From the NCBI RefSeq assembly GCF_002864045.1, contig NZ_PJPV01000011.1, positions 1-45,499 on the forward strand: 45,499 nt of DNA, given 5' to 3'. The DNA comes from Endozoicomonas acroporae (GTDB lineage: Bacteria > Pseudomonadota > Gammaproteobacteria > Pseudomonadales > Endozoicomonadaceae). This document shows, piece by piece, positions 24,201 through 33,140 of this stretch. Under the pieces are notes generated by a model. It made no database searches. It saw only the letters and a list, made by a program, of their open reading frames with translations, and was not told the origin of the DNA. A program made the position numbers and the translations under genes. Position 1 is the first letter of the stretch. Each line of letters begins with the position of its first letter.

Positions 24201-26243
24201 AATGCCAATCTGTCCGCCCTGGATATCCCGGCCTTTGACCGGCAGCCAACCACCCCGGATACCCGCCGCCTCAATCGCCTTGTATTCCGCCATGGATACC
24301 CGCTCATCTGCCGCCAGGGTATTGGGCAAGCGGGTGGTCAGCCAGGCAATACGATCGTGAATGGTCTGCCTTAACCAGCTGCGGTCACCGGGCAGGAAAC
24401 CGCTGTGTTCGATCAGCCGGTCCAGGGCCTGCCAGTCAACCTGGTGCAAGATATCTTTCAGGGTATGGCCCAGCAAGTCATCATCCAATTGCGCAAGGAT
24501 ATCGACGCAGGGGTTGTGGATGGGCAGCGAGTTCATGGGGGGCGCCTGAGGGTCTCGCAGTTTATTCAGCAGCATCGGCATGGAGGAAAAATCATCCGCT
24601 TTGGGGGCGGGGTCTGGTTTCTCAGGACATGGGTAGCGAGTCGCCATCCCGGCAAAGTCCCAGTGGAACATCACCGGTTCCCCTTCCGGGGTCAGTTCAA
24701 TGCCCTCCCAGTCACTGTTCACCATACTTTCGTTACCGACAATCACATTAATCAGCAGTAATCTGGCCCACTGTTCACAAGACAGGGAGCGCAGGGTCTC
24801 CTCCCCGCCTTTGAGTTTACCCTGCCATTGTTCGGGGACAGCACTGACCAGATAAAAATGACCCTGTTCCTGATGCACAAAGCTCTCGGGTACGGTGATG
24901 CCCAGCAGTCGGGCCAGGTTGCCCATCAGTCGCTGGTTTTGCGCACTCAGCTCACCGCTGGTCGGTTTGATGTAATAGACCTGTTGGCTAACGGGGTCGC
25001 TATACAGCCCTTTTGGCCAACTGCCCTGGCACTCTTTTATATCCGCACCGGGTGGAGTCAGTTGTGCCAGGGAGAAAGAGGGTGCCTGTGGTTCTGCCGG
25101 GTGTTCGGTATAAGGGGAGATTAACGCCCGGATAACAGCGGACTGTTCACCTATGCTGTGAAGCTGATAACTGAATGGCGAAGGATGGTGTTCCCACTGT
25201 TTTTTCCTGTTTTCACACTTGCTGGCGGCACCGATGCTGAAGAAGTGTTCGCGATCTGTGGCACTGTCCTGCAACTTGATCGGAAACCAGAGGTCACCCT
25301 GCCTGGCAATCACCCGGCAGACCTCTTCAGCCAGCGTGCGCCACTCTTTCCTCTGGTGATCATCCTGACAGGCAGCAAAACACTCCAGCCGGTCCATGTA
25401 AAAACAATCCCTTACCCGCATAACCTCCAGTGTATCCGCATCATGGAGCAGACTGCGCAGGGTCTGTATCGCCTCTGGCAGAAGCTCGCAGCCCTCAGGG
25501 TTATCCTTGTGGCAAATGGCTTCACCACACTGCCAGGCCAGAGACTGCGCCATGCCACAGTTGCGCAGGTGTTCCATCAGGTTGTCAGCACTGGCTCGCT
25601 CCCACTCCTCCGTATCGAGCCCATCGCCTTCACGGCCGGTGTCGTGAAACAGACAGGCTTTGATCAGCAGCGGTACCATGTTGTCGGGAAATGCCAGCGC
25701 CTGGGGATCGCCGTGCTGTTTACGCTGTTGCAACAGGGCTACGGCCCAGATCGCCGTCCGGCAACTGTGCTGGACACCATGAACGGGGCGGGCAATGGTC
25801 TGGGCATCAGGTGAGAGACTGGATGGAAAATAATGCTGTAGCAAGGTGGTTTTCGGGATATCACTGGAGTCAATCAACGATTGATCAATGATCGGAAGAT
25901 TGGACGACTCAGTTTCGGCTTTGGCTGCTTTCGAAGGGATTTTTGTTGGCTCAATAGTCGGCGTTGTCAGTGCTGTCTCAGTGATTTTCACAGCTGGGTT
26001 ATTAATGACTGCTACTTCAGGCTCAGGCTTATTGGTGAAATCAACATTGGTTTTCAAAGCCTGATTAGAAGAACTAGTAATCGGCAGGATTACCTCTTCG
26101 CTTTTTCCAACTTCTCTGGCAAAGGCGGTGCCTGTCTTAACAAGTTGGTTAGATAAACTAACACAACGTTGATCAGGCAACTCTTTTTCTTTTGTTGCAT
26201 CTATTGTTTTAAAGGCGAGTGTTCTAACACTGAGCGGATCCAT
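21228..26243 (-). CDS. Multidomain protein: SidE-type PDE/HD, kinase-fold, pentapeptide repeats (1671 aa)
   Basis: After a Ser/Thr-rich N-terminus, residues about 150-330 carry HGVQH (155-159), LFHDTGREGDGLD (His200-Asp201), His245 and His267-Asp268. This matches the phosphodiesterase domain of Legionella SidE ubiquitin-modifying effectors more than ordinary HD hydrolases. Residues about 400-640 resemble a HipA/actin-fragmin-kinase fold: VYYIKP (Lys426), LGITVPES, INVIVGNESMVNSDW (Asn504, Asp511) and HWDFAG (Asp529). A large middle part (about 650-1250) is unrecognised. Residues about 1255-1330 are pentapeptide repeats (IDFRRCSMNGTVL, VKFKECKFDTAVL). The ATG at 26243 has a strong AGAGGAGG. 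No signal peptide. The gene separates ypjD from corB, neighbours in E. coli. An effector acting on ubiquitin is inference. Confidence 0.7.
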   Translation of the reverse strand: MDPLSVRTLAFKTIDATKEKELPDQRCVSLSNQLVKTGTAFAREVGKSEEVILPITSSSNQALKTNVDFTNKPEPEVAVINNPAVKITETALTTPTIEPTKIPSKAAKAETESSNLPIIDQSLIDSSDIPKTTLLQHYFPSSLSPDAQTIARPVHGVQHSCRTAIWAVALLQQRKQHGDPQALAFPDNMVPLLIKACLFHDTGREGDGLDTEEWERASADNLMEHLRNCGMAQSLAWQCGEAICHKDNPEGCELLPEAIQTLRSLLHDADTLEVMRVRDCFYMDRLECFAACQDDHQRKEWRTLAEEVCRVIARQGDLWFPIKLQDSATDREHFFSIGAASKCENRKKQWEHHPSPFSYQLHSIGEQSAVIRALISPYTEHPAEPQAPSFSLAQLTPPGADIKECQGSWPKGLYSDPVSQQVYYIKPTSGELSAQNQRLMGNLARLLGITVPESFVHQEQGHFYLVSAVPEQWQGKLKGGEETLRSLSCEQWARLLLINVIVGNESMVNSDWEGIELTPEGEPVMFHWDFAGMATRYPCPEKPDPAPKADDFSSMPMLLNKLRDPQAPPMNSLPIHNPCVDILAQLDDDLLGHTLKDILHQVDWQALDRLIEHSGFLPGDRSWLRQTIHDRIAWLTTRLPNTLAADERVSMAEYKAIEAAGIRGGWLPVKGRDIQGGQIGISQLLDANGQPITRMTLKLSQEAGSKLADNLALERGLHRLASQVKYVNHTLNVNYRDWRSELTSLANDCDGLARQLTNDKTRWGNEHHDTIDKTVVTLQDIVEKCRAALTADVPSIEKLPLIKIPLPAPEFPARVSSRTGEEVEAKVQLAEFSHGFAKLTGQSVSYLDQEQLDEGGLTASPVHGVELEADVCEGGSLLFFPPNLPDALTFENQLIITFPGHDKSVVEALFRELAMLGIDGERPNTVDLEEQWLDALADFHGCLGDMNLAVAADINIPVNTSKKAFLKRLLNLSDEKLDCFNHSSIRAGRWVHYGPGFPHGIGADPARKFCPGHSINFSPDRLRSIKELVNESLENEAALISFGRRTQIGIKPSGNAAGMHFRINFNTEQVFTRVMEIMQAENLADQSKKEFTGAMSMVLQPEALRRLDTISFKNHDPFSTCQYPELKAYIHNQKVIPQSTDDYQKLVQGDAGQETCFSNPLSLHDELNKLEISSPEDQQHLLHSLKKRYSHWPDGRPLEQLFQQSWSNCYHELTYKYSKVDENFRNLIKACGKESIQRLVEQNPQLLEGQLDSLDGLQLKGDYEIYGIDFRRCSMNGTVLQSVKFKECKFDTAVLNRVTVENVRFSACYFEGEQFSWSVLDNACFDPDTGIDGWVFESTDLLSQIIYQSCVNQQEEFNLAQWLEVMMKNHFLRGPSTPLDDLSQDILSQHKEEIIEAYPQQLSGIIRENLNIKFINTGHAMGFIRNNPKFYDASKIKDLRDLYLDFRTVLLRDGHYPGGKKGPLIELMPRVSGECNGLPLASGKCNQLPREALLVLMLNIMNLLMFPQSDNDYREFGVNTHSADDQNDCRKNMSESNNGSTKNNAIPYAELDGLPLHHLNAYRAQFCRYNLQNYRNYLDKLWEECSEESQLTIARHCLIQQNVAVSHNTTRKFMHLLLTKNHQEKSLLDNYNANMAKHIKNQQAYNQLITDHFGSWLRDRTVIDTSLPTTN

Positions 26244-26514
26244 GCTTGTTACCTCCTCTGGCTATCCTTGCCGTACCGGTGTGATTAAGTCATACCGAAT
26301 GAATAATAATTTTGACAGTTCACCCAATAATTAGTTCCCTCTACAGCCAAAGCGTCCAATGCACCTGCTGGCTTTTCATGGTTCGGTAACCATACGAAGT
26401 CAGAAAAGTACTGGCTCATTGCATATTGGCAAACACCCGGGCTTGGGACTTCGCCCTGAAGCAGGTAAAATAGGTGATTTTACCGCATTGGTTCTGACAA
26501 AAGGCGACAACTCG

Positions 26515-27771
26515 TTGAGTGAAGCACCCTTAAGCGCATTGATAGGCGCACTGATTTTTCTTCTGCTGTTTTCTGCATTTTTCTCCAGTTCGGAAACCGG
26601 GATGATGGCCATCAATCGCTATCGTCTCCGGCACCTTGCCCGCAAGGGTAACCGGGCAGCGAAAAGAACCAGCAGCCTGCTGGACAGACCTGATCGACTG
26701 ATTGGGGTCATTCTGATCGGCAACAATTTTGTTAACATTCTGGCCTCTGCCCTGGCCACCATTATTGCTGTCCGTCTCTGGGGAGACAGCGGTATTGCTA
26801 TTGCCACCCTGGGGTTGACCTTTATTGTGCTGATTTTCGGTGAGGTGACGCCCAAAACCATCGCTGCCATGTATCCGGAAAAGGTCGCCTTTCCGGCATC
26901 CATGGTGCTGGTTCCTCTGTTGAAAGTGCTCTATCCGATGGTGGTGCTGGTGAACTGGATCTGCGCTTTGCTGATGAGGCCGTTAGGGATACGGCCGGGC
27001 CAGGAAGGTGAGGATCAGCTGACCAGTGAAGAATTGCGGACGCTGGTGAACGAATCCGGCCTGCGCCTGCCGAAGAAGCGCCGAGGCATGTTGCTGGGCA
27101 TTCTTGACCTGGAGAAAGTGCGGGTTGATGACATTATGGTACCCAGAAATGAGGTATACGGTGTCGATATTGAGGATGATATTAAAGAAATTATTAACCA
27201 GCTAAGGGATTGTCAGCATACCCGCCTGCCGGTGTATCGCGGTGATATCAATAATATTGTCGGTATACTTCATATGCGCAAGATTGCCCGATTGCTGACG
27301 CTGGAAAAGGTCAACAAGGCAACACTGTTGCAGGAAACCGCTGAACCGTATTACGTTCCGGAATCTACGCCTCTGCATACCCAGTTGTTCAATTTCCAGA
27401 AGGCCAAGGAGAGAACCGCCCTGGTTGTGGACGAGTACGGCGATATTATGGGCCTGGTGACCCTGGAAGATATTCTTGAGGAGATCGTCGGTGACTTTAC
27501 CACCGATGTCTCCGACAGCAGCCAGGATATTACGCCCCAGGGGGATGGCAGTTATATCATCGATGGCTCAGCCTCCATTCGGGATGTTAACAAGGCGCTG
27601 GGCTGGAATCTGCCAACGGACGATGCCCGAACCATTAATGGCCTGATTACGGAAGAGATGGAAGCCATTCCCGAGGCCAGCGTGTGCTGGAAAATCAAGA
27701 ATTGCCGTTTTGAGATCCTGCAGGTGAAAGATAACCGGATCAAGAGTGTCCGGATGTTTATGGCGAAATGA
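26515..27771 (+). CDS. corB: CorB/HlyC-CorC family membrane protein (DUF21-CBS)
   Basis: Residues 1-190 form the DUF21/CNNM transmembrane domain (FSSSETGMMAINRYRLRHL, LIGNNFVNILASALAT, EVTPKTIAA). Then come two CBS domains (VDDIMVPRNEVYG, HTRLPVYRGD, LVVDEYGDIMGLVTLEDIL) and a C-terminal CorC/HlyC domain (DGSASIRDVNKALGW). It is a close relative of E. coli YfjD/CorB, linked to magnesium and cobalt efflux. The frame is open from 26359, but the first 52 codons do not resemble the family. The TTG at 26515, preceded by AAAGGCG, gives 418 residues and the expected N-terminus. The 270 bp upstream hold no other gene. Confidence 0.92.
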   Translation: MSEAPLSALIGALIFLLLFSAFFSSSETGMMAINRYRLRHLARKGNRAAKRTSSLLDRPDRLIGVILIGNNFVNILASALATIIAVRLWGDSGIAIATLGLTFIVLIFGEVTPKTIAAMYPEKVAFPASMVLVPLLKVLYPMVVLVNWICALLMRPLGIRPGQEGEDQLTSEELRTLVNESGLRLPKKRRGMLLGILDLEKVRVDDIMVPRNEVYGVDIEDDIKEIINQLRDCQHTRLPVYRGDINNIVGILHMRKIARLLTLEKVNKATLLQETAEPYYVPESTPLHTQLFNFQKAKERTALVVDEYGDIMGLVTLEDILEEIVGDFTTDVSDSSQDITPQGDGSYIIDGSASIRDVNKALGWNLPTDDARTINGLITEEMEAIPEASVCWKIKNCRFEILQVKDNRIKSVRMFMAK

Positions 27772-27858
27772 ATACTCTCTTTTTTTGACAGAATGGGAAA
27801 CTTTCTTCAAACAACCTAGTCAGAGTTTAGGTAAATAAACTTAAGTAAGGTTGAGGTT

Positions 27859-28332
27859 ATGAATGCAACAGGCTGTATGGCAACTATTCGAAGTGCTTGT
27901 CCGGTAATTACGCCAGCGCGGCAGAATGCTATTGAATATGTGGCTTTAAGCGCTGGCATGCTCTGCGCTGGATGTGGCGCTGGTGCAACATTCGGGTATC
28001 TGATCAGTTTGTGTACAAAAGCTGAAATTCTGAAAGCATTATGTCTGGGTGGTGTTGGTGGTGGCTGTGCGACTTGTGTGGCTTTAGCGGCTGAAGATTT
28101 ACTCTGGTACCGTAGTATATCTGTGCCTGATGAAGCCACCCCCAATCAATTGCCAGTGGTAAATCAGCCCGGAAGTACCTCGGTGCTTGACGTAAGCCAG
28201 GCTAATGAAGCTCTCAATAGTGGTGTTTACTGTGAAGGCGATGACCAAAAGAATAAAGATGCAGCTAATCCCCCTATTGTTTTGACGGAACCACTGCCCT
28301 ATAAAGAGTCGCCCCTTAAGAAGATAAATTAG
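27859..28332 (+). CDS. Hypothetical small membrane protein (157 aa)
   Basis: I do not recognise this protein. Residues about 25-85 contain two hydrophobic Gly/Ala/Cys-rich segments (ALSAGMLCAGCGAGATFGY, LCLGGVGGGCATCVALAA) that look like a membrane hairpin with an unusually high cysteine count. The C-terminal half is polar with Pro/Asn/Glu residues. The ATG is preceded by AAGGTTGAGG. It lies 87 bp after corB on the same strand and could be co-transcribed. Confidence 0.55.
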   Translation: MNATGCMATIRSACPVITPARQNAIEYVALSAGMLCAGCGAGATFGYLISLCTKAEILKALCLGGVGGGCATCVALAAEDLLWYRSISVPDEATPNQLPVVNQPGSTSVLDVSQANEALNSGVYCEGDDQKNKDAANPPIVLTEPLPYKESPLKKIN

Positions 28333-28511
28333 TACCTGGCGAATCCTGTGCCACGCCTGTCAGACAGAAATCAGGGAGTGAGCGCGTTGTACAGGCAACA
28401 GGCTTTGCAAGAGTATAAGAATGCATTTGCCCAATAACCCTGTGAACCCTTTTGAAGAATTTATTCGTATAGCCTGATAATAGCTATTCATAATAAGGCA
28501 AAGGGTTCGCC

Positions 28512-29093
28512 ATGAAAAAAAATGGAGTCAGGTTCTACGTTGCCGGTCTTTCCAACGTAGCCATTTTGCTGGTGCTTTTGATACCTCTGTTTTCTGCAAA
28601 GAGTTTTGCCCGGGACACTATAAAAAATGATAAACAGTATTATCCTGTCTGGGAGCGGTGGCAGACGGTTGGGCATTCAACCTTGAAATGGGGGTTATGG
28701 GATATTTATGATGCTCAGTTGAAAACACCCTCCGGCCGTTATGACGCTGCTAAACCCGCTTCCACTGATGTGGCACTGCTTATCGACTATCGACGAAAGA
28801 TCAGTAAAAAACGGTTGCTTTCGGCAACAGACCAGCAGTGGGTTCACCTCGGGGTATCCCGGGAGAATAGAAAACGCTGGCTTAAGCAACTCAGTAAAAT
28901 ATGGCAGGGCGTTCGTGCGGGTGACCGCCTGGTTTTTGTGCTGTCGGCATCCGGCGGACGTTTTTATTTCGGCCACCGTTTTCTGGGCAGTATTGACGAT
29001 TTACAGCTGGCCAGAACCTTTCTGGATATCTGGCTTTCAGACAATACCGCCTACCCGGAACTCCGGCAACAGCTTATCGGGAGTAAGCGGTAA
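28512..29093 (+). CDS. Periplasmic chalcone-isomerase-like protein
   Basis: A 193-residue protein with a signal-peptide-like N-terminus: basic MKKNGVR, a hydrophobic stretch to about residue 30, and likely cleavage after FA. The mature part has VGHSTLKWGLWDIYDAQL, SGRYD, VALLIDYRRKISKKRL, WLKQLSKIWQGVRAGDRLVF and LARTFLDIWLSDNT. These are typical of the bacterial chalcone isomerase-like family, which does not make flavonoids; its function is not established. AAAGGG precedes the ATG. It lies 43 bp upstream of the peroxidase-like gene on the same strand. Confidence 0.8.
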   Translation: MKKNGVRFYVAGLSNVAILLVLLIPLFSAKSFARDTIKNDKQYYPVWERWQTVGHSTLKWGLWDIYDAQLKTPSGRYDAAKPASTDVALLIDYRRKISKKRLLSATDQQWVHLGVSRENRKRWLKQLSKIWQGVRAGDRLVFVLSASGGRFYFGHRFLGSIDDLQLARTFLDIWLSDNTAYPELRQQLIGSKR

Positions 29094-29136
29094 ACGCCCA
29101 TTCAAAAGTTACTGATTGCTCTGTCGATGTTAGCTA

Positions 29137-32100
29137 ATGAAGGAACTCATTAGTCTGATTGCTATGAACAATAAAACCGTATTCTTTTATCTTGGCGTTC
29201 TCTTTTTTGGGCTCTCCCGGTTTGCAGATGCTGACCTGTTAACGGATATTTCAGACGCATCGATCGGGAAGTTGCTCAGATCCCATCAGATTACCGGCAC
29301 ACCTGAGCCGGATACACCTGTGGAGCCGTTCACCTCTCCAGTAGTGAAGTTAGGCAAAAAGTTATTTTTCAGCCCCGATTTAAGCCTCAGTGGTGCCGTA
29401 TCCTGTGCCAGTTGCCATCATCCCCAAACTGCTGGCGGTGATGGTCTGGCACTGCCCGTCGGTGTGATCGTTAACGACCACACGCTGTTCGGGCAAAAGC
29501 GGCTGGATGCCCTGAAAGGTCTGTATCCGGACCAATACGAAGAGCTGCTGATCCCCAGAAACTCACCAACGGTATTTAATGCATCGCTGTACAGAGAGAA
29601 TCTATTCTGGGATGGTCGTTTGCAGTACCTTCAGGAAGCGTTACCCGACGCTGGCACGGCCTCACCTGCCTGTGGTGTTGGTGGTAATGGACGGCTGGTG
29701 CGTCTTGGTAATGGCTATTCGAATGTGCGACCGGAATGCTATGAGGAGAAGAACCTGTTGCAGGCACAGGCCCGGCTGCCGATGGTCTCTCCCTTCGAAA
29801 TGAAGGGCCTGAAAGATGCGCATTACAATCACCATGAACTCTATGAAATCATCATACAACGACTTCAGTCTAACCCGCAGTGGTGCAGCGTTTTCCGGCA
29901 GGCGTTTGCCGAGTCAGAGGCAGCCACTTGCCAGGAGATGATCCATATCGACCGGGTTACCGAGGCATTATCCAGGTTTCAGGGGCACCTGGTGTTTATC
30001 GACAATGCTTTTTTTCGTTACGTAAAAGGCAAAGGTGATTTGACACCCCTGGAAAAAGAGGGGCTAAAGCTCTTTTTTACTCCAGTAGTTCGCAATGGTG
30101 CCGGTTGCGCAGGGTGCCACAGTGGCAATAATTTGTCCGATGAGCGCTTTTATAATATCGGTGTTGCGCCCTACGGACGGGGAGCGAATGGGCGCGGCCT
30201 GGACTACGGTCGTAAAAATTTCAATTTCAGGCAGATGCCCTATTCGTTCCGTACCCCAAGTCTGCTGAATGTTGCCTTGACAGGGCCTTATTTTCACAAT
30301 GGTTCAGCCGGGTCTCTTTACCAGGTAATAGAGGCGCATACGCTGCACTGGCAATTCCAGCAGATGGATGACAGAAAAAATAAGTCGTCATTAGCTCAGA
30401 CTATCCGCAATATAGCGAAGGAAGGCCCGGGTTACCTGCGGCTGCCTTACCATTTGAAATCGTCTCAGATTGAGGCATTGATTGCGTTTCTTAACACATT
30501 GACAGACTCGTGTGTGAATAAACGTCAGTGTATAGACTATCTGGTTGACCGGCAGCCCATTATTACGGAACAGGATAAAGCGGATGATGTAAAGCAATCG
30601 GCGCTGCCTTTGGTTCCAGCGCCAGAATTATCAGGTGAACGGGTGGCTGTAGCACCACCTCCCGTTCATGGCTGTGCAAGAAATGCCACCGACATGAAAT
30701 CTGTTGATGCTGTTACCACACCGTTGACGAATATCACCCGGTCCAGCGGTCTGGACCATCGGCGGGTTATTGGTCTGGTTAAGCCCGGATGGATAATGGA
30801 TATCGTCAACTGGTCTGGCGTATCGGCATTTGATATTGATCACGATTGCCTGGATGATTTGATTTTCAATGATAATCAGGGGAATGTCATTGTCTACTAT
30901 CAGCAGCCATCCGGTGGGTTTCGAAAAGAGATGCTGCCGCTGGTGAAAATCAACACAACCGGTGCCATTACTCCGCTGGTGGCAGATATTGATGGTGACT
31001 ACAAGGCCGATCTCTTTCTCGGTAACAGTGGCAGTTACTTTCCCCAGATTATTTTCAATATGGTTGAAGCGCCATCATCCATGGTGCTGAGCAATGTTCA
31101 GGGGCCGACGTTAAACGCCAGTTTTGGTGATCTTGATCAGGATGGCCATCTGGATATGGTGATGGCCTTCTGGCGTAGCTACAAGTCAGCACGTCAGCCA
31201 CAGGTGTGGCGCAATCATGGCTATCGTAACCTGCGGCCTGAGGGTATTGCCTATCCCGGGCTGAGAGGCAGCTATGGAGAGTTATTGCATGGGGATGGCG
31301 TGATTCACCAGCAGCATGATCTGCCGTTGTTTGGGGATAGTGATTTTACCTTTACCCCCAATATGGTCGATTTTGATAATAACGGTGTTCCGGATGTGCT
31401 GTTGACAGCCGATTTTTTTACCTCGCAACTCTGGCAATCAACGTCTGAAGGCTTGCAGGATATTACGGATATTAATGTCATTAATGGCAGTTTTGGCATG
31501 GGGGCAGCCATCGCCGATTTTGATAATGATGGTGACATGGATTGGTTTGAAAGCAGTATTTACAGCGCTGAGCGGAATCGGAAATACACTGGAAACCGGC
31601 TATATGAAAATATCGGCAATTTTAACGTCCGGGAAGCGACCGAAAAAACAGGTTTGCAAAAAGGAGGCTGGGGCTGGGGCAGTTGTGCTGCTGATTTTAA
31701 TAACGACGGTTTGCTGGATATCTTTCATGCCACCGGTTATGGTGCCCTTCCGGAAACCGCTGTTTTTAATTCCGGGTTGGAGAAACAGCAGAACCTTCAG
31801 TTTTTGCAAAGCCACGAGGCATTTAATAACGCCAGACCAAGGCTGTTTATTAACCAGGGTGGTATGACATTTTCAGAGGAGTCTGCCGCGTGGGGGTTAA
31901 CTGAGGTGAATGATGGTCGTGGTATTGTCTGCTTTGATTATCAGCAGGATGGCGATATTGATATTGTCATCAGCAACTGGGAAGGCAGGCCAACGTTCTA
32001 TCGCAACAACAATACAGACAACAATGACTGGCTATCGGTAAAGCTGGTGGGTTTACCGGGAAATACCGAGGCGTTGGGAGCCAAGCTCTATCTGCATACT

Positions 32101-32310
32101 GATCAGGGGGTGCAGTATCGGGAGTTGCGCTTTGAGAACAACTACGTATCCGCCAACCCCCGGCAGTCCCACTTTGGCCTGGGACGGGACAGGAGCATTG
32201 ACAAACTGGTGATTGAGTGGCCTGCACCTGACCGGGAATCAACAATAATAACCACACCGGACAAAAACCAGCGACTGGTTATCTATCACCCGGCCCTGGA
32301 ACAAAACTAA
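29137..32310 (+). CDS. Di-haem cytochrome c peroxidase fused to FG-GAP/ASPIC-UnbV repeats (1057 aa)
   Basis: A signal peptide at the start (the ATG at 29164 gives a neater one) exports the protein. Residues about 35-480 are a MauG/CcpA-type di-haem domain with haem sites CASCH (90-94) and CAGCH (324-328) and the PSLLNVALTGPYFHNGS segment. Residues about 540-930 hold some seven FG-GAP/integrin-like calcium loops (ADIDGDYKADL, GDLDQDGHLDM, ADFDNDGDMDW, ADFNNDGLLDI). The C-terminus is an ASPIC/UnbV domain (WLSVKLVG, RQSHFGLGR, LVIEWPAP). Each half is a known family; the fusion suggests a periplasmic or surface redox enzyme on a beta-propeller. The substrate is unknown. Confidence 0.88.
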   Translation: MKELISLIAMNNKTVFFYLGVLFFGLSRFADADLLTDISDASIGKLLRSHQITGTPEPDTPVEPFTSPVVKLGKKLFFSPDLSLSGAVSCASCHHPQTAGGDGLALPVGVIVNDHTLFGQKRLDALKGLYPDQYEELLIPRNSPTVFNASLYRENLFWDGRLQYLQEALPDAGTASPACGVGGNGRLVRLGNGYSNVRPECYEEKNLLQAQARLPMVSPFEMKGLKDAHYNHHELYEIIIQRLQSNPQWCSVFRQAFAESEAATCQEMIHIDRVTEALSRFQGHLVFIDNAFFRYVKGKGDLTPLEKEGLKLFFTPVVRNGAGCAGCHSGNNLSDERFYNIGVAPYGRGANGRGLDYGRKNFNFRQMPYSFRTPSLLNVALTGPYFHNGSAGSLYQVIEAHTLHWQFQQMDDRKNKSSLAQTIRNIAKEGPGYLRLPYHLKSSQIEALIAFLNTLTDSCVNKRQCIDYLVDRQPIITEQDKADDVKQSALPLVPAPELSGERVAVAPPPVHGCARNATDMKSVDAVTTPLTNITRSSGLDHRRVIGLVKPGWIMDIVNWSGVSAFDIDHDCLDDLIFNDNQGNVIVYYQQPSGGFRKEMLPLVKINTTGAITPLVADIDGDYKADLFLGNSGSYFPQIIFNMVEAPSSMVLSNVQGPTLNASFGDLDQDGHLDMVMAFWRSYKSARQPQVWRNHGYRNLRPEGIAYPGLRGSYGELLHGDGVIHQQHDLPLFGDSDFTFTPNMVDFDNNGVPDVLLTADFFTSQLWQSTSEGLQDITDINVINGSFGMGAAIADFDNDGDMDWFESSIYSAERNRKYTGNRLYENIGNFNVREATEKTGLQKGGWGWGSCAADFNNDGLLDIFHATGYGALPETAVFNSGLEKQQNLQFLQSHEAFNNARPRLFINQGGMTFSEESAAWGLTEVNDGRGIVCFDYQQDGDIDIVISNWEGRPTFYRNNNTDNNDWLSVKLVGLPGNTEALGAKLYLHTDQGVQYRELRFENNYVSANPRQSHFGLGRDRSIDKLVIEWPAPDRESTIITTPDKNQRLVIYHPALEQN

Positions 32311-32319
32311 ATCATCCCT

Positions 32320-32349
32320 TAAGTAGCTGGCCATATGGTTAGCTACTTA
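32320..32349. mobile_element. 30-bp minimal MITE: two termini fused
   Basis: TAAGTAGCTGGCCATATGG at the left runs directly into GGTTAGCTACTTA at the right, so the two outer ends of the 165-bp element share the central CCATATGG and the interior is missing. TA is found at both edges. The stop codon of nudL (TAG, minus strand, 32345-32343) is inside it, 33 bp after the stop of the peroxidase-like gene. Confidence 0.65.
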
Positions 32350-32948
32350 TGCCGGGGGAAATGGCTGTTGAAGTGAGGTGCGTTCAGTGAGATGTCGGCA
32401 TCCAGGGTAATGTTCAGGAACTCCACCAGCATCACGGCAGTCAGCCCCCAGATCAGATACTCTTCATAGTAAAAAGACGGCATCATGTAGTCCTGGTTGC
32501 GCAGTTTCCAATGGTTGAACGTCAGGTTGTCCTTGTCCAGAAAGTAGCTTAACGGGACTTTAAAAATACGATCCAGCTCCGCCATATTGGCTCTTAGTGG
32601 TGTGTCTGCGGCAATAATCCCGACAATAGGGGTGACTTCCAGACCAAAGCGCGAGACCACCGAGCCGGTTTGGCCAATGATTCTGACGGCTTCCGGGGGC
32701 AGGGCGATCTCCTCAAAGGATTCTCGCAATGCGGTATGGACCAGGTCTCTGTCGGACAGGTCCCGCTTGCCCCCCGGAAACGCAACCTCGCCACTGTGGG
32801 TGCTCATGTGGGGTGCCCGCCGGGTAAACACCAGCTCTGGTTCCGGTGCATTGGTAATGGGTATCAGCACTGCGGCTTCTGGCAGTTGGGCATTTATTGT
32901 TCTGGGCTGGTGGTTTAGCAGCCGTTCTTCAACCTGGTTCAACATCAT
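32343..32948 (-). CDS. nudL: NUDIX hydrolase, CoA pyrophosphatase type NudL
   Basis: A 201-residue enzyme likely to cleave coenzyme A or its derivatives to phosphopantetheine and 3',5'-ADP. MSTHSGEVAFPGGKRD and LRESFEEIAL make up the extended NUDIX box of the YeaB/NudL subfamily. Following segments RFGLEVTPIVGII and EEYLIWGLTAVMLVEFL also fit. Length is close to normal, though the last codons and the stop lie in a MITE terminus. Two adjacent ATGs exist; no strong ribosome-binding site is seen. Confidence 0.9.
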   Translation of the reverse strand: MMLNQVEERLLNHQPRTINAQLPEAAVLIPITNAPEPELVFTRRAPHMSTHSGEVAFPGGKRDLSDRDLVHTALRESFEEIALPPEAVRIIGQTGSVVSRFGLEVTPIVGIIAADTPLRANMAELDRIFKVPLSYFLDKDNLTFNHWKLRNQDYMMPSFYYEEYLIWGLTAVMLVEFLNITLDADISLNAPHFNSHFPRHK

Positions 32949-33140
32949 GGTGACTTCAGAGGCATCCTTGCAAGGGACTTGAATTTATCATAAGTAGCTC
33001 AGCCGGATTTATCCAGTGTTCTCAGGGCTTGTTGATGTTTCGTTGCCTGCACAGAGTGGATGGTCATTCTGCCTTTTATTAACTCTTCGTCGTGTATCCT
33101 GTAAAAGAGTTTGTTCATCCCTGAGGGTTTGTTACTCTGG
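32949..33140. other. Divergent intergenic region
   Basis: This stretch lies between nudL and MITE copy B, upstream of both NUDIX genes. TAAGTAGCT at 32991-32999 matches the MITE end, but nine bases are too few to claim a copy. No open frame or convincing promoter is seen. Confidence 0.5.

Noticed and set aside
27785..27813. TTGACA as promoter of the 157-residue gene
   Set aside because: No acceptable -10 box lies 16-18 bp downstream.
32991..32999. Further MITE terminus
   Set aside because: Only nine bases match; this could be chance.
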